Assembly (NCBI RefSeq): GCF_000585335.1
Contig: NZ_KK073872.1
Location: forward strand, 3,339,283 to 3,403,282
DNA from: Cloacibacillus evryensis DSM 19522
Lineage (GTDB): Bacteria > Synergistota > Synergistia > Synergistales > Synergistaceae
Length of the DNA: 64,000 nt
Direction: 5' to 3'
Made by a program: the position numbers and the translations under genes. The number at the start of each line of letters is the position of its first letter. Within the stretch, counting starts at the first letter, position 1. The notes beneath the pieces were generated by a model that had not been told where the DNA came from, searched no databases, and saw only the letters and a program-made list of their open reading frames with translations. Of the stretch, positions 8,731 through 18,551 are shown piece by piece.

Positions 8731-9951
8731 CTAAAGACTTTTTTTAAAAAATTCTCCGTTCTTCATGATAACGTGTATTTTGTCCCTATTTTGAATTATT
8801 TGGGGGTCTTTTAGCGGATCGCCTTCAACCAATAAGAGGTCTGCCAATTTCCCTTCTTCAAGCGTGCCGATTTTGTCTTGTTTTTTTAGTAGTTCGGCAT
8901 TTCTTTTAGTCATTGCCAACAATGCGTTCATTGACCCCATAACCTTCGCTTTTAACTCGAGTTCTGTTCCTTTAAATGGCTGGCAATCTCCGACAAGGTC
9001 AGACCCGGATGCTATTTTAAGACCTGCTTTGTACGCAATATCCAACGCTTCAAATGCATGATCTGCTACGTATTTCATTTTACGCATAAAATAATCTGGG
9101 AATCCCATAGAGTCCCCCTTTCTGCTCATTATGTAATATGTCGATATAGTCGGCACAAGCCAGCACTCTTTGCTTTTTATCAGGGCGGCTGTCTTTGCGT
9201 CCAGGAAATTACCATGCTCTATACTGTATACTCCAGCATTGGCACATAGAGTCATACTTCTATTTGAGTAGCAATGTCCAATGGTGTCCTTGCCGGCTGC
9301 ATCTGCTTCCTCGACTGCGGCTTTTATTTCTTCAATAGAAAACTGAGAAGATTCCGGTTCATCTGATTCGCTTGAACACCCGCCCCCTGTCATCAATTTA
9401 ATGTGGTCTGCTCCTCGCCGAAGTTGTTCTCTTGCCATTTTTCTCACTTGATCAACGCCGTCGCACACAACTCCTTCCAGTGGATCCTCAATGGGTTCTC
9501 TTATTTCGACAGAGAGTCGATGGTCGGAGTGTCCGCCAGTCATTGTAAGAATATGGTTGCATACAGTCATTCTTGGTCCTATGGTAATGCCACAGTTTAT
9601 TGCTTCTCGAAATCCTGCGTCTACGCCCCCACAGTCTCTTACAGTTGTAAATCCTTGGAATAAGGTATCTTCTAAAATTTTGAAAGCCTTCATATACCTC
9701 ATTCCAATGAAATAGCGCCGCGATTTTTCCACAGAGTTATTTTGATAACTTGATGCATGTATATGTGCATCAATCAATCCAGGCATCAATGTCATGCCCT
9801 TACAATCCACTTTTTCTGTTACATGAATATTAGGTGGAGTCTGTGAAAAACCAATCTCTTTAATACAGCCGCTATCAACTAATAGCCATGCTGGATACTG
9901 TGGCTCTCGTCCTGTACAATCCAATAACGTCGCATTATAGAACAGTGTCAC
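8731..9951 (-). CDS. metal-dependent amidohydrolase (imidazolonepropionase/prolidase-like)
   Basis: 406-residue TIM-barrel amidohydrolase. The metal-binding HxH lies in PGLIDAHIH (H63, H65); further ligand candidates are the lysine in HIKLMTGGG, the histidines in TIGHCYS and SIEHGNF, and the aspartate in ASGSDLVGD. This set matches the imidazolonepropionase/Xaa-Pro dipeptidase-type branch. GTG start with AGGAGG about 7 bases upstream. There is no signal peptide, so it is cytoplasmic. It leads the operon with the TAXI-TRAP system, suggesting it hydrolyses the imported compound. It is paralogous to the enzyme at 34278-35507, with HxH at the same residue numbers. Confidence 0.85.
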   Translation of the reverse strand: MTLFYNATLLDCTGREPQYPAWLLVDSGCIKEIGFSQTPPNIHVTEKVDCKGMTLMPGLIDAHIHASSYQNNSVEKSRRYFIGMRYMKAFKILEDTLFQGFTTVRDCGGVDAGFREAINCGITIGPRMTVCNHILTMTGGHSDHRLSVEIREPIEDPLEGVVCDGVDQVRKMAREQLRRGADHIKLMTGGGCSSESDEPESSQFSIEEIKAAVEEADAAGKDTIGHCYSNRSMTLCANAGVYSIEHGNFLDAKTAALIKSKECWLVPTISTYYIMSRKGDSMGFPDYFMRKMKYVADHAFEALDIAYKAGLKIASGSDLVGDCQPFKGTELELKAKVMGSMNALLAMTKRNAELLKKQDKIGTLEEGKLADLLLVEGDPLKDPQIIQNRDKIHVIMKNGEFFKKSL

Positions 9952-10027
9952 TATATCGCCTCCTAAAATGTCAAAAAACTATGATGCAATAAATAATTTA
10001 AGTTCAGTGAAAAGATTATATAGAATT

Positions 10028-10042
10028 GACATATCATATGTC
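10028..10042. promoter_or_regulatory. 15-bp palindromic operator, LysR-type
   Basis: GACATATCATATGTC is a perfect palindrome around one central base. It lies in the divergent region between the amidohydrolase operon and the LysR gene, 57 bp before the regulator start. Position and dyad symmetry fit a LysR-type recognition site controlling both directions. Confidence 0.6.
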
Positions 10043-10098
10043 TAAGACTAATATATTTATAATTAATATAGGCGCAAAGTTATAAATCGGAGGAATAG

Positions 10099-11037
10099 AT
10101 GATGAGTCTCAGAGAACAGGAATACATGACGACGGTGGAAAAATGCGGTAGTATTTCGAAAGCTGCAGATTTACTCCATATCTCTCAACCTTCCCTTAGT
10201 CAATATATTCAAAAAATTGAAAGAAGGACAGGTTATCAAATTTTCGACAGAAGTAATAAGATTCTTTCTCTGACGGTTGCTGGTGTGGAGTATATGAATA
10301 CATGTCATGAAATATTGCGATTGAGTAAAGAACTTATAAAAAAAATTGACGATATTTCTGAAATAAAGAGGGGGCGCATAGTAATAGGAGTAACATCTCA
10401 TCGTAGCCCTTATTTGTTGCCAGAAATACTTTTCAATTTTCAAAGGAAGTATCCTGGTGTCAATTTAGACATCATAGAAAAATTATCTACAGATGAATTA
10501 GAGGATATAACTCTGCGCGGGGAAGTTGATCTTTTTTTTACGACCACCCCGTTAAAAAATAAAGGTTTTTCAATAGAACATTTATCGGATGATATCCTAT
10601 CCTTAGTAATTCCGCCTGATAGTTACATTTCAGGAAACATGCAAAAAATGACGTTTGATGAGATTGGCGATTTTATTTGTTGTTCTTTATGTAACATGAA
10701 GTTTGTTTTATCGCCGCAAACCATGAAATTAGGCAGGTTAATACATAAATTATTTGAAAGGATAAACTTTGAGCCGCAGGTTTTTTTTGAAACATATAAC
10801 ATGGATACTGGAATTGCAATGGCAAGCAAGGGATTGTGTGCCTCTTTCACTTTTTCAACGTTAAAACCGCAAAAGGACTATGGAGAGGTTCCTCTTTATA
10901 TACCAATCATGGATAAAGATTTTACTGTATCTCTTGTAATAGCCTTTCCTCGACAACGCTATTTGAGTAGGGCGGCGTCTGCGTTTATTCAGATGAGCAG
11001 GGAGATACTGGGGCAGCGTAACCTATTAAATTGTTAG
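10099..11037 (+). CDS. LysR family transcriptional regulator
   Basis: 312 residues. The N-terminal winged helix-turn-helix is clear (ITKAADLLHIS-like: GSISKAADLLHISQPSLSQ, residues about 13-31), followed by the usual linker and a periplasmic-binding-protein-like effector domain. GGAGG sits just before the double ATG. It is divergent from the amidohydrolase/TAXI-TRAP/LctP cluster, with a perfect palindrome between them, so it probably activates that cluster in response to its substrate (inference). The gene is AT-rich, like the neighbouring cluster. Confidence 0.9.
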   Translation: MMSLREQEYMTTVEKCGSISKAADLLHISQPSLSQYIQKIERRTGYQIFDRSNKILSLTVAGVEYMNTCHEILRLSKELIKKIDDISEIKRGRIVIGVTSHRSPYLLPEILFNFQRKYPGVNLDIIEKLSTDELEDITLRGEVDLFFTTTPLKNKGFSIEHLSDDILSLVIPPDSYISGNMQKMTFDEIGDFICCSLCNMKFVLSPQTMKLGRLIHKLFERINFEPQVFFETYNMDTGIAMASKGLCASFTFSTLKPQKDYGEVPLYIPIMDKDFTVSLVIAFPRQRYLSRAASAFIQMSREILGQRNLLNC

Positions 11038-11271
11038 ATATAACATCGTGCTTCACCTAATCGTTGCTAAAAAGGCCACTCGGTTAGGTGCCCTAAAATT
11101 CCGCAGGATCCACCAAATAGATATTGCCGCCTATCTCCTAACACGGCGAAATTTTTCCGTGAAACGGAAAGATAAACTAAATTTCTGACATAATTTGGTA
11201 TCTTACTGAAAAAATATTTGAATTTTGGCAAACAGAAAGCTATGCATAGCCAGGTTAAATCCACAGCTAAC
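11038..11271. other. gene-free stretch before the IS5-like element
   Basis: No credible gene. It holds two weak hairpins: CACCTAA/TTAGGTG arms spanning 11052-11087, which may lie in the 3' end of the LysR transcript, and TTTCCGT-GAA-ACGGAAA at 11154-11170. Neither has a convincing T run. Confidence 0.4.
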
Positions 11272-12167
11272 TAGTCTCCGCTGAAAAACTCAAAGAATCC
11301 AGTAATAGCCTGCATAAATCTTTAAATTTGAAGTAAAATATACGTAGAAAATATACAGTTATCAGGAGAAAACTACGATAATGAAGCCAAAGACCACAGA
11401 AGAACCTCAGGATAGATTATTTCAAGACAGGCTCGAAAACATGATCAATATGGACCATGAACTCGTAAAACTGGGCGATAAAATAAACTGGAAGACCTTC
11501 GAGAGTACATTAGGCGAGGTCTACATTGCGAACAAAGGTCGCCCCGGGCTTCCGACAAGGCTTATGGTCGGCCTTCACTATCTCAAAGGTCTTCGCGATC
11601 TTTCAGACGAAGCGACAGTTATGGAATTCCTAGAAAATCCATATTGGCAGTATTTTTGATGAACATACTAAGTTCGATTACGGAAATCAAAGATTTCCTA
11701 TCTCACTTATGCGGAATGGAATACTTTATGACAGAGCTGCCGCTGGACTCCAGCTCAATGACGCGATGGCGCAAGAGGACCGGTCCCAAAGGTTTTGAAA
11801 CGATGCTCAAAGAAAGCCTTGAGACGGCGATGCGCATGTGAAATGCCTTAAACCGAAAGACCTTGGCTGTGTCATCGTCGACACGACGGTACAGGAAAAC
11901 GGCATAACATTTCCTACGGACCCCAAGCTCTACGCCAAGGGCATAGAATTATTGGTACGCGAGGCGAAACGAGCTGGAATGAAACTCAAACGGACCTACG
12001 CCAGGACGGTGCCTGCCCTTCAGCGCGCGAGCTGCAGGAATTTCCTGAAAGGCCGGATCGGAGATGAAATCAACGCTCTGATGGCAAGCTTTGCCCATAA
12101 CCGGAAAAAGACCCTGAACCGCCTCAGGATTTTTGTTCAAATTTATCTAAAGGCAGAAAACCCGGCG
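11272..12167 (+). mobile_element. IS5-family element, copy 1, internally deleted and right-truncated
   Basis: Shares its left end (TAGTCTCCGCTGAAAAAC) and transposase sequence with the copy at 30696-31878 in the same orientation. Relative to that copy it lacks roughly 220 bp in the middle (junction near 12031, after GCGCGCGAGCT) and loses similarity after about 12167, so the right terminal repeat is gone. It cannot move by itself. With copy 2 it brackets the BREX island. Confidence 0.75.
11381..12167 (+). pseudogene. IS5-family transposase remnant, copy 1
   Basis: Transposase in pieces. The first frame (11381-11659) carries the IS5 N-terminal motif KGRPGLPTRLMVGLHYLK and ends at YWQYF. A second frame continues as CGMEYFMTELPLDSSSMTRWRKR after 53 extra bases (11658-11710). 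A third starts with the GTG at 11838 (KPKDLGCVIVDTTVQE, containing the first catalytic aspartate region). A fourth join at about 12031 skips the catalytic middle and reads NFLKGRIGDEINALMASFAHN. The first two frame changes are both -1 and are shared with copy 2. Function is lost. Confidence 0.8.
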
Positions 12168-12232
12168 TATACACATTTTGTAACATCACAGGAAATGAGA
12201 AAAATATATAAACTTACAAAAACAGAATAGAC

Positions 12233-12285
12233 AGTGGTGTAGGTGGCAGTACGGGTAGGGGTAGGTAGTGTAGGTGTAGGGGGTA
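12233..12285. repeat. G/T-rich degenerate simple repeat
   Basis: A stretch of repeated GTAGG/GTGTAGG units lies between the truncated IS5-like copy and the IS256 remnant. It probably marks the junction of two mobile elements. No gene or terminal repeat could be assigned. Confidence 0.4.
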
Positions 12286-12286
12286 C

Positions 12287-13414
12287 TCAAGTCGGGGATG
12301 CGGACATTTTTCCGGACCGATTTATGCTGCATAACAATGCTTCCGATTTAATAAAATTTGTGATTTCGGGGTGTTTCAGTATGAAATACCCCAACGCTTT
12401 ACCACAATCTTTGATGGGGACGGTCCACTTCTTAGATGCCTCGAGTATACCCAATGTAATTATCTTGAGGGCCGACTCGTCGCTGGGGAAGATACGCCGA
12501 TTGCGTGTCAGCTTACGAAGCGACATGTTGAGCGACTCTATCGTATTGGTCGTATAGATGATGTTCCGTATTTCGGCAGGGTAACTGAATATTGTGTTAA
12601 GATTTCCCCATTTACTCTCCCATTGCCTTGGTATCAGCGGATATACGGAGCCCCACTTCTCTTTAAAGCACTGAAGCGCATCAAGGCCAGCTGCTTCTGT
12701 CGGGGCGTTGTAGATGCTCTTCAGGTCATGCGATACAGTCAGAAGGCGGTCCCTTCGTTTTCCGTTATCCAGGCGCCGAGCAGTTCTTTACGGCTTTCGC
12801 TGTTGAGCCCGAGCGCGATCTGCACTGCTTTGTTGATGACTTTGCGGTCGCTGTGTATCTTTACCACCACAGCGTCAAGCCAGACTATGGGGTACATTGG
12901 GTCCAGCATCCTGTTTTGCCACTGCCGGGCGTCGTCCTCCATTGCTCCGGCAATTTCGGCCACAAGCGTCGCTGAGACGTCTACGCTGTAGAGCTCTTTG
13001 ATCGTCGAGGATGTCGCGTGTGGTCATGCCTTTAGCGTAAAGGGCCATTACCGCCTTATCCAGAGGCCCGATTCGATGCTGCCGCTTGGGGACGATTTGA
13101 GGTTGGAATGTGCTTTTGCGATCGCGAGGGGTCTCTATCTTTATTTCTCCGAAGTCTCCCTTCACTGTTTTGCACCCTTTGCCGTTGCGGGAATTCCCTG
13201 ATTCTCGGCCGCTTTCCGGGTTGTATTCATCGTCAAGATGGTAGTCCATCTCGGCGTCCATTATCCGTTCGATTGCGCGTTTGGTAAGCTGTTTTAGGAT
13301 CCCATCTTCTCCAAGCAGGTCGCTCGGTTCCTTGTAATCTTTCAGCAGCTCGTCGATAAGTGCATCGCTTATCTTGTTCGGCTGTTCCTCTGTGTTTACT
13401 TTGCTCGTTTTCAT
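12287..13414 (-). pseudogene. IS256-family transposase, full length with two frameshifts
   Basis: Read on the minus strand, the N-terminal part (MKTSKVNTEEQPNKISDAL through GMTTRDI) is typical of IS256/MutA transposases. A single-base frame change near 12970 switches to STIKELYSVDVSATLVAEI, the stretch through VWLDAVVVKIHSD follows, and a second change near 12738 switches to TVSHDLKSIYNAPTEAAGLD and then NTIESLNMSLRKLTRNRRI to the end. Apart from these two shifts the length (about 375 codons) is nearly that of the family, so inactivation is recent. Terminal inverted repeats were not identified with confidence. Confidence 0.82.
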
Positions 13415-13625
13415 ATCTGTGCAAGGTCTCCTATCTTCTGGTAATTTGTTGTCCAGCGTATTGTCATTTTGCGTTGGCCCTTAACGGAGGCCTTACACAG
13501 ATTATCTCACAGAAGAAATTGGTTGGTATATCTTTCTATGAATCAGCGTTTCCCTAGAGGTATGAGGCTATACCTCGCTTTGCCGTACTGCGTTAATGAA
13601 ATGCCGATCGCGCTCTTTCTGCGTG

Positions 13626-13631
13626 TATAAT
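13626..13631 (+). promoter_or_regulatory. -10 element upstream of brxA
   Basis: A perfect TATAAT lies 45 bases before the brxA start. No good -35 is visible at the right spacing, so strength is uncertain. It lies outside the IS256 remnant and is the best candidate start point for the BREX transcript. Confidence 0.45.
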
Positions 13632-13676
13632 AGACATTATGTGGAATAATATCTTATCGTGGACAGGGGCGGAGTT

Positions 13677-14279
13677 ATGCGGGAAGAAACTTACAGCGCC
13701 GGGATGGTCTCTAAACCTTTCTGGTATCTAGAATTCAATACGGCGGCGCAGCTTGCGGCCGAAGGCTGCGGCTGGGATGAGATAAAACGGCGTGCGCTCT
13801 GCGAGAACCTTTTCGGCGCGGCGAAACTCTATCGCGCCAAAGAAATTTTTAACGCCGTCAGCCGCCGCGTTCAAACGCTGGACGGCGTGCTGCTTGCGCT
13901 CTTCTGCGAATCTGGGCTGCCTGTTAAAAAGACCTTAGCGCTCTGCGCCGTCATGCGGACGGACCGGCTCTTCTTTGAATTTGTAAACGAGGTCTATCGC
14001 GGCAAGCTCGAACTCGGCGAAGCTAAACTGCGCGACGTCTACATCAACGCATTCTTTACACAAAAGGCGGAGCAGGGCGAGCCTGTTGCATCATGGACCG
14101 ACTATACTTTAAAGAAACTTGCTAACAGCTATAAAAATGTTCTCTTAGAGGCGGGCGCGCTGCGGCGCGGCAGCGACGGATATATACTGACTCCGCCGGT
14201 CCTTGCCGAACCGGCGCGGGCTCTGTTCCGGCAGCACGGCATGGGGCCTTGCGTCGCGGCACTTACGGGGGCGAAGTAA
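13677..14279 (+). CDS. brxA: BREX protein BrxA (DUF1819)
   Basis: 200-residue protein recognisable as BrxA: the N-terminal YSAGMVSKPFWYLEFNTAAQL and the central FFEFVNEVYRGKLELGEAKLRD are typical. BrxA is a small DNA-binding helical protein of type 1 BREX, required for phage defence in some systems. I use the ATG at 13677 because a purine-rich AGGGGCGGAG precedes it; a GTG at 13659 has no ribosome site. It is the first gene of the BREX operon, and brxB starts on the base after its stop. Confidence 0.88.
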   Translation: MREETYSAGMVSKPFWYLEFNTAAQLAAEGCGWDEIKRRALCENLFGAAKLYRAKEIFNAVSRRVQTLDGVLLALFCESGLPVKKTLALCAVMRTDRLFFEFVNEVYRGKLELGEAKLRDVYINAFFTQKAEQGEPVASWTDYTLKKLANSYKNVLLEAGALRRGSDGYILTPPVLAEPARALFRQHGMGPCVAALTGAK

Positions 14280-14864
14280 ATGTCCAATACAGAACAGCGG
14301 CTTGACAGGCTCGAACAGGAGATAGCCAGCCCGCGCTTTCTTGAAAACAAAGGGCTGGGCAACGAGGTCCGCTATTACGTCTTTGACTACCCAGCGGCAG
14401 ACGAGCTGGCCGTGCGCGCCCGCACCGCCGCCATACTGAAGAAGAACGCCGGCGGCGGCGCACCGTTTCGGATAGCCGCATTCGACTTATATGACCTGAT
14501 TATGGACCTTCTTAACGAAAAAGGTCTGCTTGAAAAATGCTTTGAGATGGAGAAAACCAAGGGGCTGCCCTTTGTCGGCCATGCGATAGGCAGCGCGCTG
14601 CGCTTCTCGGGCGACAACAGCCCGGTCATACGGCGCATTCAGGAAAATACTCCGGACGGCGCGGTCGTCTTCCTCTCCGGCGTTGGAAAATGCTATCCTA
14701 TCCTACGCTCGCACAAGATACTCAACGACCTTCATCAGGTGATGAACAAAGCGCCGGTCGTGCTCTTTTACCCGGGGCGATACGACGGGCAGGAGCTCGT
14801 CCTCTTTTCTGAGGCCGCAGCGAAGGACGACAACTATTACAGAGCTTTTAAGATCGTAGATTAA
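14280..14864 (+). CDS. brxB: BREX protein BrxB (DUF1788)
   Basis: 194 residues with the DUF1788 pattern: N-terminal RLDRLEQEIASPRFLENKGLGNEVRYYVFDY and C-terminal FLSGVGKCYPILRSHKILNDLHQVM followed by PVVLFYPGRYDGQELVLF. BrxB is an essential core component of type 1 BREX of unknown biochemical role. It begins directly after the brxA stop codon, and brxC follows after 30 bases, so the three are cotranscribed. Confidence 0.9.
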   Translation: MSNTEQRLDRLEQEIASPRFLENKGLGNEVRYYVFDYPAADELAVRARTAAILKKNAGGGAPFRIAAFDLYDLIMDLLNEKGLLEKCFEMEKTKGLPFVGHAIGSALRFSGDNSPVIRRIQENTPDGAVVFLSGVGKCYPILRSHKILNDLHQVMNKAPVVLFYPGRYDGQELVLFSEAAAKDDNYYRAFKIVD

Positions 14865-14894
14865 ACGACAGAATAAAATCGGGAGGGACCGCGC

Positions 14895-17800
14895 ATGCTG
14901 CTTAAAGATATGTTCGCAAAGCCGATAGACAGAGATATCCAAGGCGTCATTACGATTGGGCGTGAGGCCGATTCGAATGTCCGGCAGGAACTAGAGGAAT
15001 ATGTCGTGACGCGCGAGATGCAGAAACATTTCGCAGCTTTTTTCAGCAGTTATAAAAAGAGCCTGAACGAGAAGACTGACAGGACCGGCGTCTGGATATC
15101 GGGCTTCTTCGGAAGCGGTAAATCTCATTTTCTGAAAATGATCTCGTATATACTTGATAACAAAACAGCCGACGACAAGCGCGCGCTGGATTACTTCATC
15201 GACGGCAGTAAAATTGAAGACCCCATGGTGTTGGCCGACATGAAGCTCGCGGCCTCCGTCCCAAACGACGTTATCCTGTTCAATATAGACTCGAAGAGTG
15301 ACGGCGGCTCCTCCGGTTCCAAAGATAAAATAACGGCGGTCTTCCTGCGCGTCTTCAACGAAAAACTTGGCTTCTGCCCTACCAACTCCATAGTCGCGCA
15401 GCTTGAGCGCGAGCTGACGGACAAAGGGCTTTACGGCGGATTCAAAGCCGCTTTTGCGCAGGCGAACGGCGCCGAGTGGCTGGAAGTGAGGGACGCCTTC
15501 TCTTTTTACCACGACGATATCGTCTCCGCGCTTGCCTCCATAGGCTTCATGACAGAAGAGGCCGCGCGTGCGTTTTGCGCCGGCGCAGATAACGACAGCG
15601 TGCCCGCCTCCGAGGATCTTGCCAGGCTCATCCAGAAATATCTCGATAAACAGGAACCAAACCGGCATATCGTCTTCCTCGCTGATGAAGTGGGCCAGTA
15701 CATAGGTTCGGACGCGAAGCTTATGCTGAACCTGCAGACCCTCCAGGAAGACCTCGCTAAATACTGCGGCGGCCGCGCCTGGATAGTCGTAACCAGCCAG
15801 GAGGCGATAGACTCCATCGTACGGATCACAGGAGACGACTTCTCTAAGATACAGGGCCGCTTCGCCACACGCCTCTCGCTCTCATCCGCCAACGTTGACG
15901 AAGTGATACGCAGAAGGCTGCTTGTAAAAAACGCCCCCGCTGCGGAAACGCTCTCCGCGCTCTACGACGGCCGCGCAACTGTGATAAAGAACCTCATAAC
16001 CTTTCGCGGAGAGGTTGAGCGCAAACTCTATGCTGGGCGCGGGGATTTCGCGGCGGTCTATCCTTTCGTTCCCTATCAGTTCGACCTGCTCGTCGACGTG
16101 CTGAAATCCATCCGCACGGAGGGCGCGGCGGGCCGTCATCTTGCAACCGGAGAGCGCTCCATGCTGGGGCTCTTCCAGGAATCGGCCGTACGCCTCAAAG
16201 AATGTACGGAAGGCGCGCTGGTCCCGTTCGATATGTTCTACGACGCGCTGGAACGTTTTCTTGACCATGGTATCCGCGTCGTCATAGCGCGCGCGTATGA
16301 TAGCGGCATCGTCAATCCGCGCGGCGAAAAGGACTGCTTTGAAGTAAAAGTCCTCAAAACGCTCTTCATGGTGAAATACGTTCCCGGGTTTGTCGCCAAT
16401 GTGGAAAACATAACCAGCCTTATGGTGACGAATATCGACGAAGATGGCCTCGCGCTGCGCGAAAGGGTACAGGCGGCGCTCGACCTGCTTTGCGGACAGA
16501 TGTTTGTCCACAGGGCCGCCGACAGGTACATCTTCCGGACGGACGAAGAACAGGAAGTCGACCGCGAGATAGACGGACAGGACGTGCAGATCGCGGAAGT
16601 CACCGCCGTCATATCGTCCCTCATTTTTGAAGATATCTATCAGGACCGCAAATATAAGCTGCCGCGCCTCAATAACCGTTATGCCTTTGGATTCAACCAG
16701 TTCGTCGACGAACGGCCGCATCGCGCCGCGCAGAACAACGACATCGGCCTGCGCGTGCTGACGCCGGATTGGAGCGGCAGCCGCGATCCCGGCGTCCTCG
16801 CCCTGCGCTCCATGAAAGAGGTCATAGTGCTGCTGCCTGACGACGCCGCCTTCGCAAATGAGATACAGAAGGCGCTGAAGATCGAAAAATATCTGCGCCT
16901 CAATGTACATTCAAAGGCGCTCGTCAACTATGACAATATCAGCCGTGAAAAATCCGCCGAAATGCAGGACTGCAGGGCAAGCGCTGCGGCCTATCTGAAA
17001 CAGGTGCTCTCAGATTCCGCCGTATTCGTCAACGGCAGCGAGCTGAAGCTTGGCGAGAGCGACCCCGTAAGAAAGATGAACGCGGCGATGGAGCGCCTTG
17101 TGGAGACGATGTACAGCAAGCTGGGCTACATAGACGCGCCTAAGGGCGAGGCCGACATCATCGCAATGCTGCGCGCAGAAGACAAACAGACCTCTGTGCT
17201 CGGTGAAGGCGAAACGTCGAACCACCTGGCGCTGGCCGATCTGCTGGACTTCATAGAAAACGAGACCATCAGCCATAGGCGCACATCGCTGAAAACAGCA
17301 GCGGACCGCTTTATGAAGCCGCCGTACGGATTCGTGCCGGACGACGCCGCGTGGCTTGCGGCGAAGCTATTCAAAGACGGCGCCATATCGCTCTATATAA
17401 ACGGCGCGCAGATCACGGCGGGCAGCAAAACGCCGCAGGAGCTGGCCGCCATGCTGACAAAATCGGCCTTCGCTGAAAAGCTGCTGATGGAAAAACGCGA
17501 AAAAGCAAGCGACAAACAACTGCGGGCAATCAAAGAGGTAATGAAGGAGCTCTTCAGCGTCACGGAACTGCCGCAGTCCGAAGACAGGCTGCTCGCAGAT
17601 TTCCGCACGCAGGCCGATAGGCTGCGGCTCAGCGAGATCGCGGAATTTCTGAAAGACACGCGCAGAGACGCCGGTCTTCCGGGCAGGGAAATACTTGAAG
17701 CCGGCGAAAAGCTGCTTATAGACCTCCGCCGCGTCACAAGCACCTCGCAGCTCTTTGCGCTGATAGAGAAAGAAAAAGACGCGCTGCTGGAATTTGCCGA

Positions 17801-18545
17801 AGACTACGAACCGATAAAGAATTTCTACAGCGGCGCGCAAAAAGATATATTCCTGCGCGCAATGCGTATATCCAGGCTTTGCGCTGATGCCGGCACCTTC
17901 GCGTCGCAGGAGCCTGAACTAAAAGCCGCCGCGTCGCAGATAAACGACATAATATCAAGGAACGCGCCGTACGGAGAAGTTTACAAACTGAGCGAACTGA
18001 TAGAGCGCTGCAGAAAGTCTTACGGAAAAATGCTAGAAGAGATGCGCGCCCCGATACTCAGCGAGCTTGCCCAGTCGCAGGAAAACACGCGGCGCGCGCT
18101 CGCGGCTGGAGGTCCGTACAGCGAAGGCCTGCGCAGCGCCTTCGAAGGCAGCTACAACATGCTGAAAAAGAAGATATCCGAATGTGCCGGCATACCGCTG
18201 CTGCTGACGCACCGCGCAGAAATAATGAACGTTGAACGGGAGCTTGCACGGCGCATAAAGATGGAATCCGACAACAACGCCGAAAAGCTCAAAGCGATCG
18301 GCGCAAAGCCGACGGCGCCGCAGCACACCGACAACGCGCCGGAGCCGCCTGATGAAAACACGCCGTCCCGCACCGCATCCCCTAAACAGGTGAGCCTAAA
18401 ATGGGCCCAGCTCGGCCTTGGCAGCACATGGCGCATAAACAGCGCGGCGGATGTGGAAAACCGCGTCGCGGCGCTGCGCGAAAAGCTCATGAAAGAGCTC
18501 GAACAGGAAGGCTGCGCGGAAATAACCGTCAGCTTCGAGGACTAG
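14895..18545 (+). CDS. brxC: BREX P-loop ATPase BrxC
   Basis: 1216-residue ATPase. Walker A GFFGSGKS lies at residues 70-77 and Walker B FLADE ends at D264-E265. The length and the opening MLLKDMFAKPIDRDIQGVI fit BrxC/PglY of BREX. A coiled, charged C-terminal half ends in a Pro/Ala-rich linker and a short conserved tail (SLKWAQLGLGSTWRIN). BrxC is a core defence component thought to power the complex with BrxB and PglX. GGGAGGG lies 7 bases before the ATG. It is intact and GC-rich throughout, and pglX follows after 6 bases. Confidence 0.93.
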   Translation: MLLKDMFAKPIDRDIQGVITIGREADSNVRQELEEYVVTREMQKHFAAFFSSYKKSLNEKTDRTGVWISGFFGSGKSHFLKMISYILDNKTADDKRALDYFIDGSKIEDPMVLADMKLAASVPNDVILFNIDSKSDGGSSGSKDKITAVFLRVFNEKLGFCPTNSIVAQLERELTDKGLYGGFKAAFAQANGAEWLEVRDAFSFYHDDIVSALASIGFMTEEAARAFCAGADNDSVPASEDLARLIQKYLDKQEPNRHIVFLADEVGQYIGSDAKLMLNLQTLQEDLAKYCGGRAWIVVTSQEAIDSIVRITGDDFSKIQGRFATRLSLSSANVDEVIRRRLLVKNAPAAETLSALYDGRATVIKNLITFRGEVERKLYAGRGDFAAVYPFVPYQFDLLVDVLKSIRTEGAAGRHLATGERSMLGLFQESAVRLKECTEGALVPFDMFYDALERFLDHGIRVVIARAYDSGIVNPRGEKDCFEVKVLKTLFMVKYVPGFVANVENITSLMVTNIDEDGLALRERVQAALDLLCGQMFVHRAADRYIFRTDEEQEVDREIDGQDVQIAEVTAVISSLIFEDIYQDRKYKLPRLNNRYAFGFNQFVDERPHRAAQNNDIGLRVLTPDWSGSRDPGVLALRSMKEVIVLLPDDAAFANEIQKALKIEKYLRLNVHSKALVNYDNISREKSAEMQDCRASAAAYLKQVLSDSAVFVNGSELKLGESDPVRKMNAAMERLVETMYSKLGYIDAPKGEADIIAMLRAEDKQTSVLGEGETSNHLALADLLDFIENETISHRRTSLKTAADRFMKPPYGFVPDDAAWLAAKLFKDGAISLYINGAQITAGSKTPQELAAMLTKSAFAEKLLMEKREKASDKQLRAIKEVMKELFSVTELPQSEDRLLADFRTQADRLRLSEIAEFLKDTRRDAGLPGREILEAGEKLLIDLRRVTSTSQLFALIEKEKDALLEFAEDYEPIKNFYSGAQKDIFLRAMRISRLCADAGTFASQEPELKAAASQINDIISRNAPYGEVYKLSELIERCRKSYGKMLEEMRAPILSELAQSQENTRRALAAGGPYSEGLRSAFEGSYNMLKKKISECAGIPLLLTHRAEIMNVERELARRIKMESDNNAEKLKAIGAKPTAPQHTDNAPEPPDENTPSRTASPKQVSLKWAQLGLGSTWRINSAADVENRVAALREKLMKELEQEGCAEITVSFED

Positions 18546-18551
18546 CCTACA

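Noticed and set aside
13659-13676. GTG start for brxA at 13659
   Set aside because: No ribosome site precedes it, whereas the ATG at 13677 has a purine-rich site.
15882-16910. 342-codon open frame antisense within brxC
   Set aside because: Overlaps an intact conserved ATPase and shows no domain of its own.
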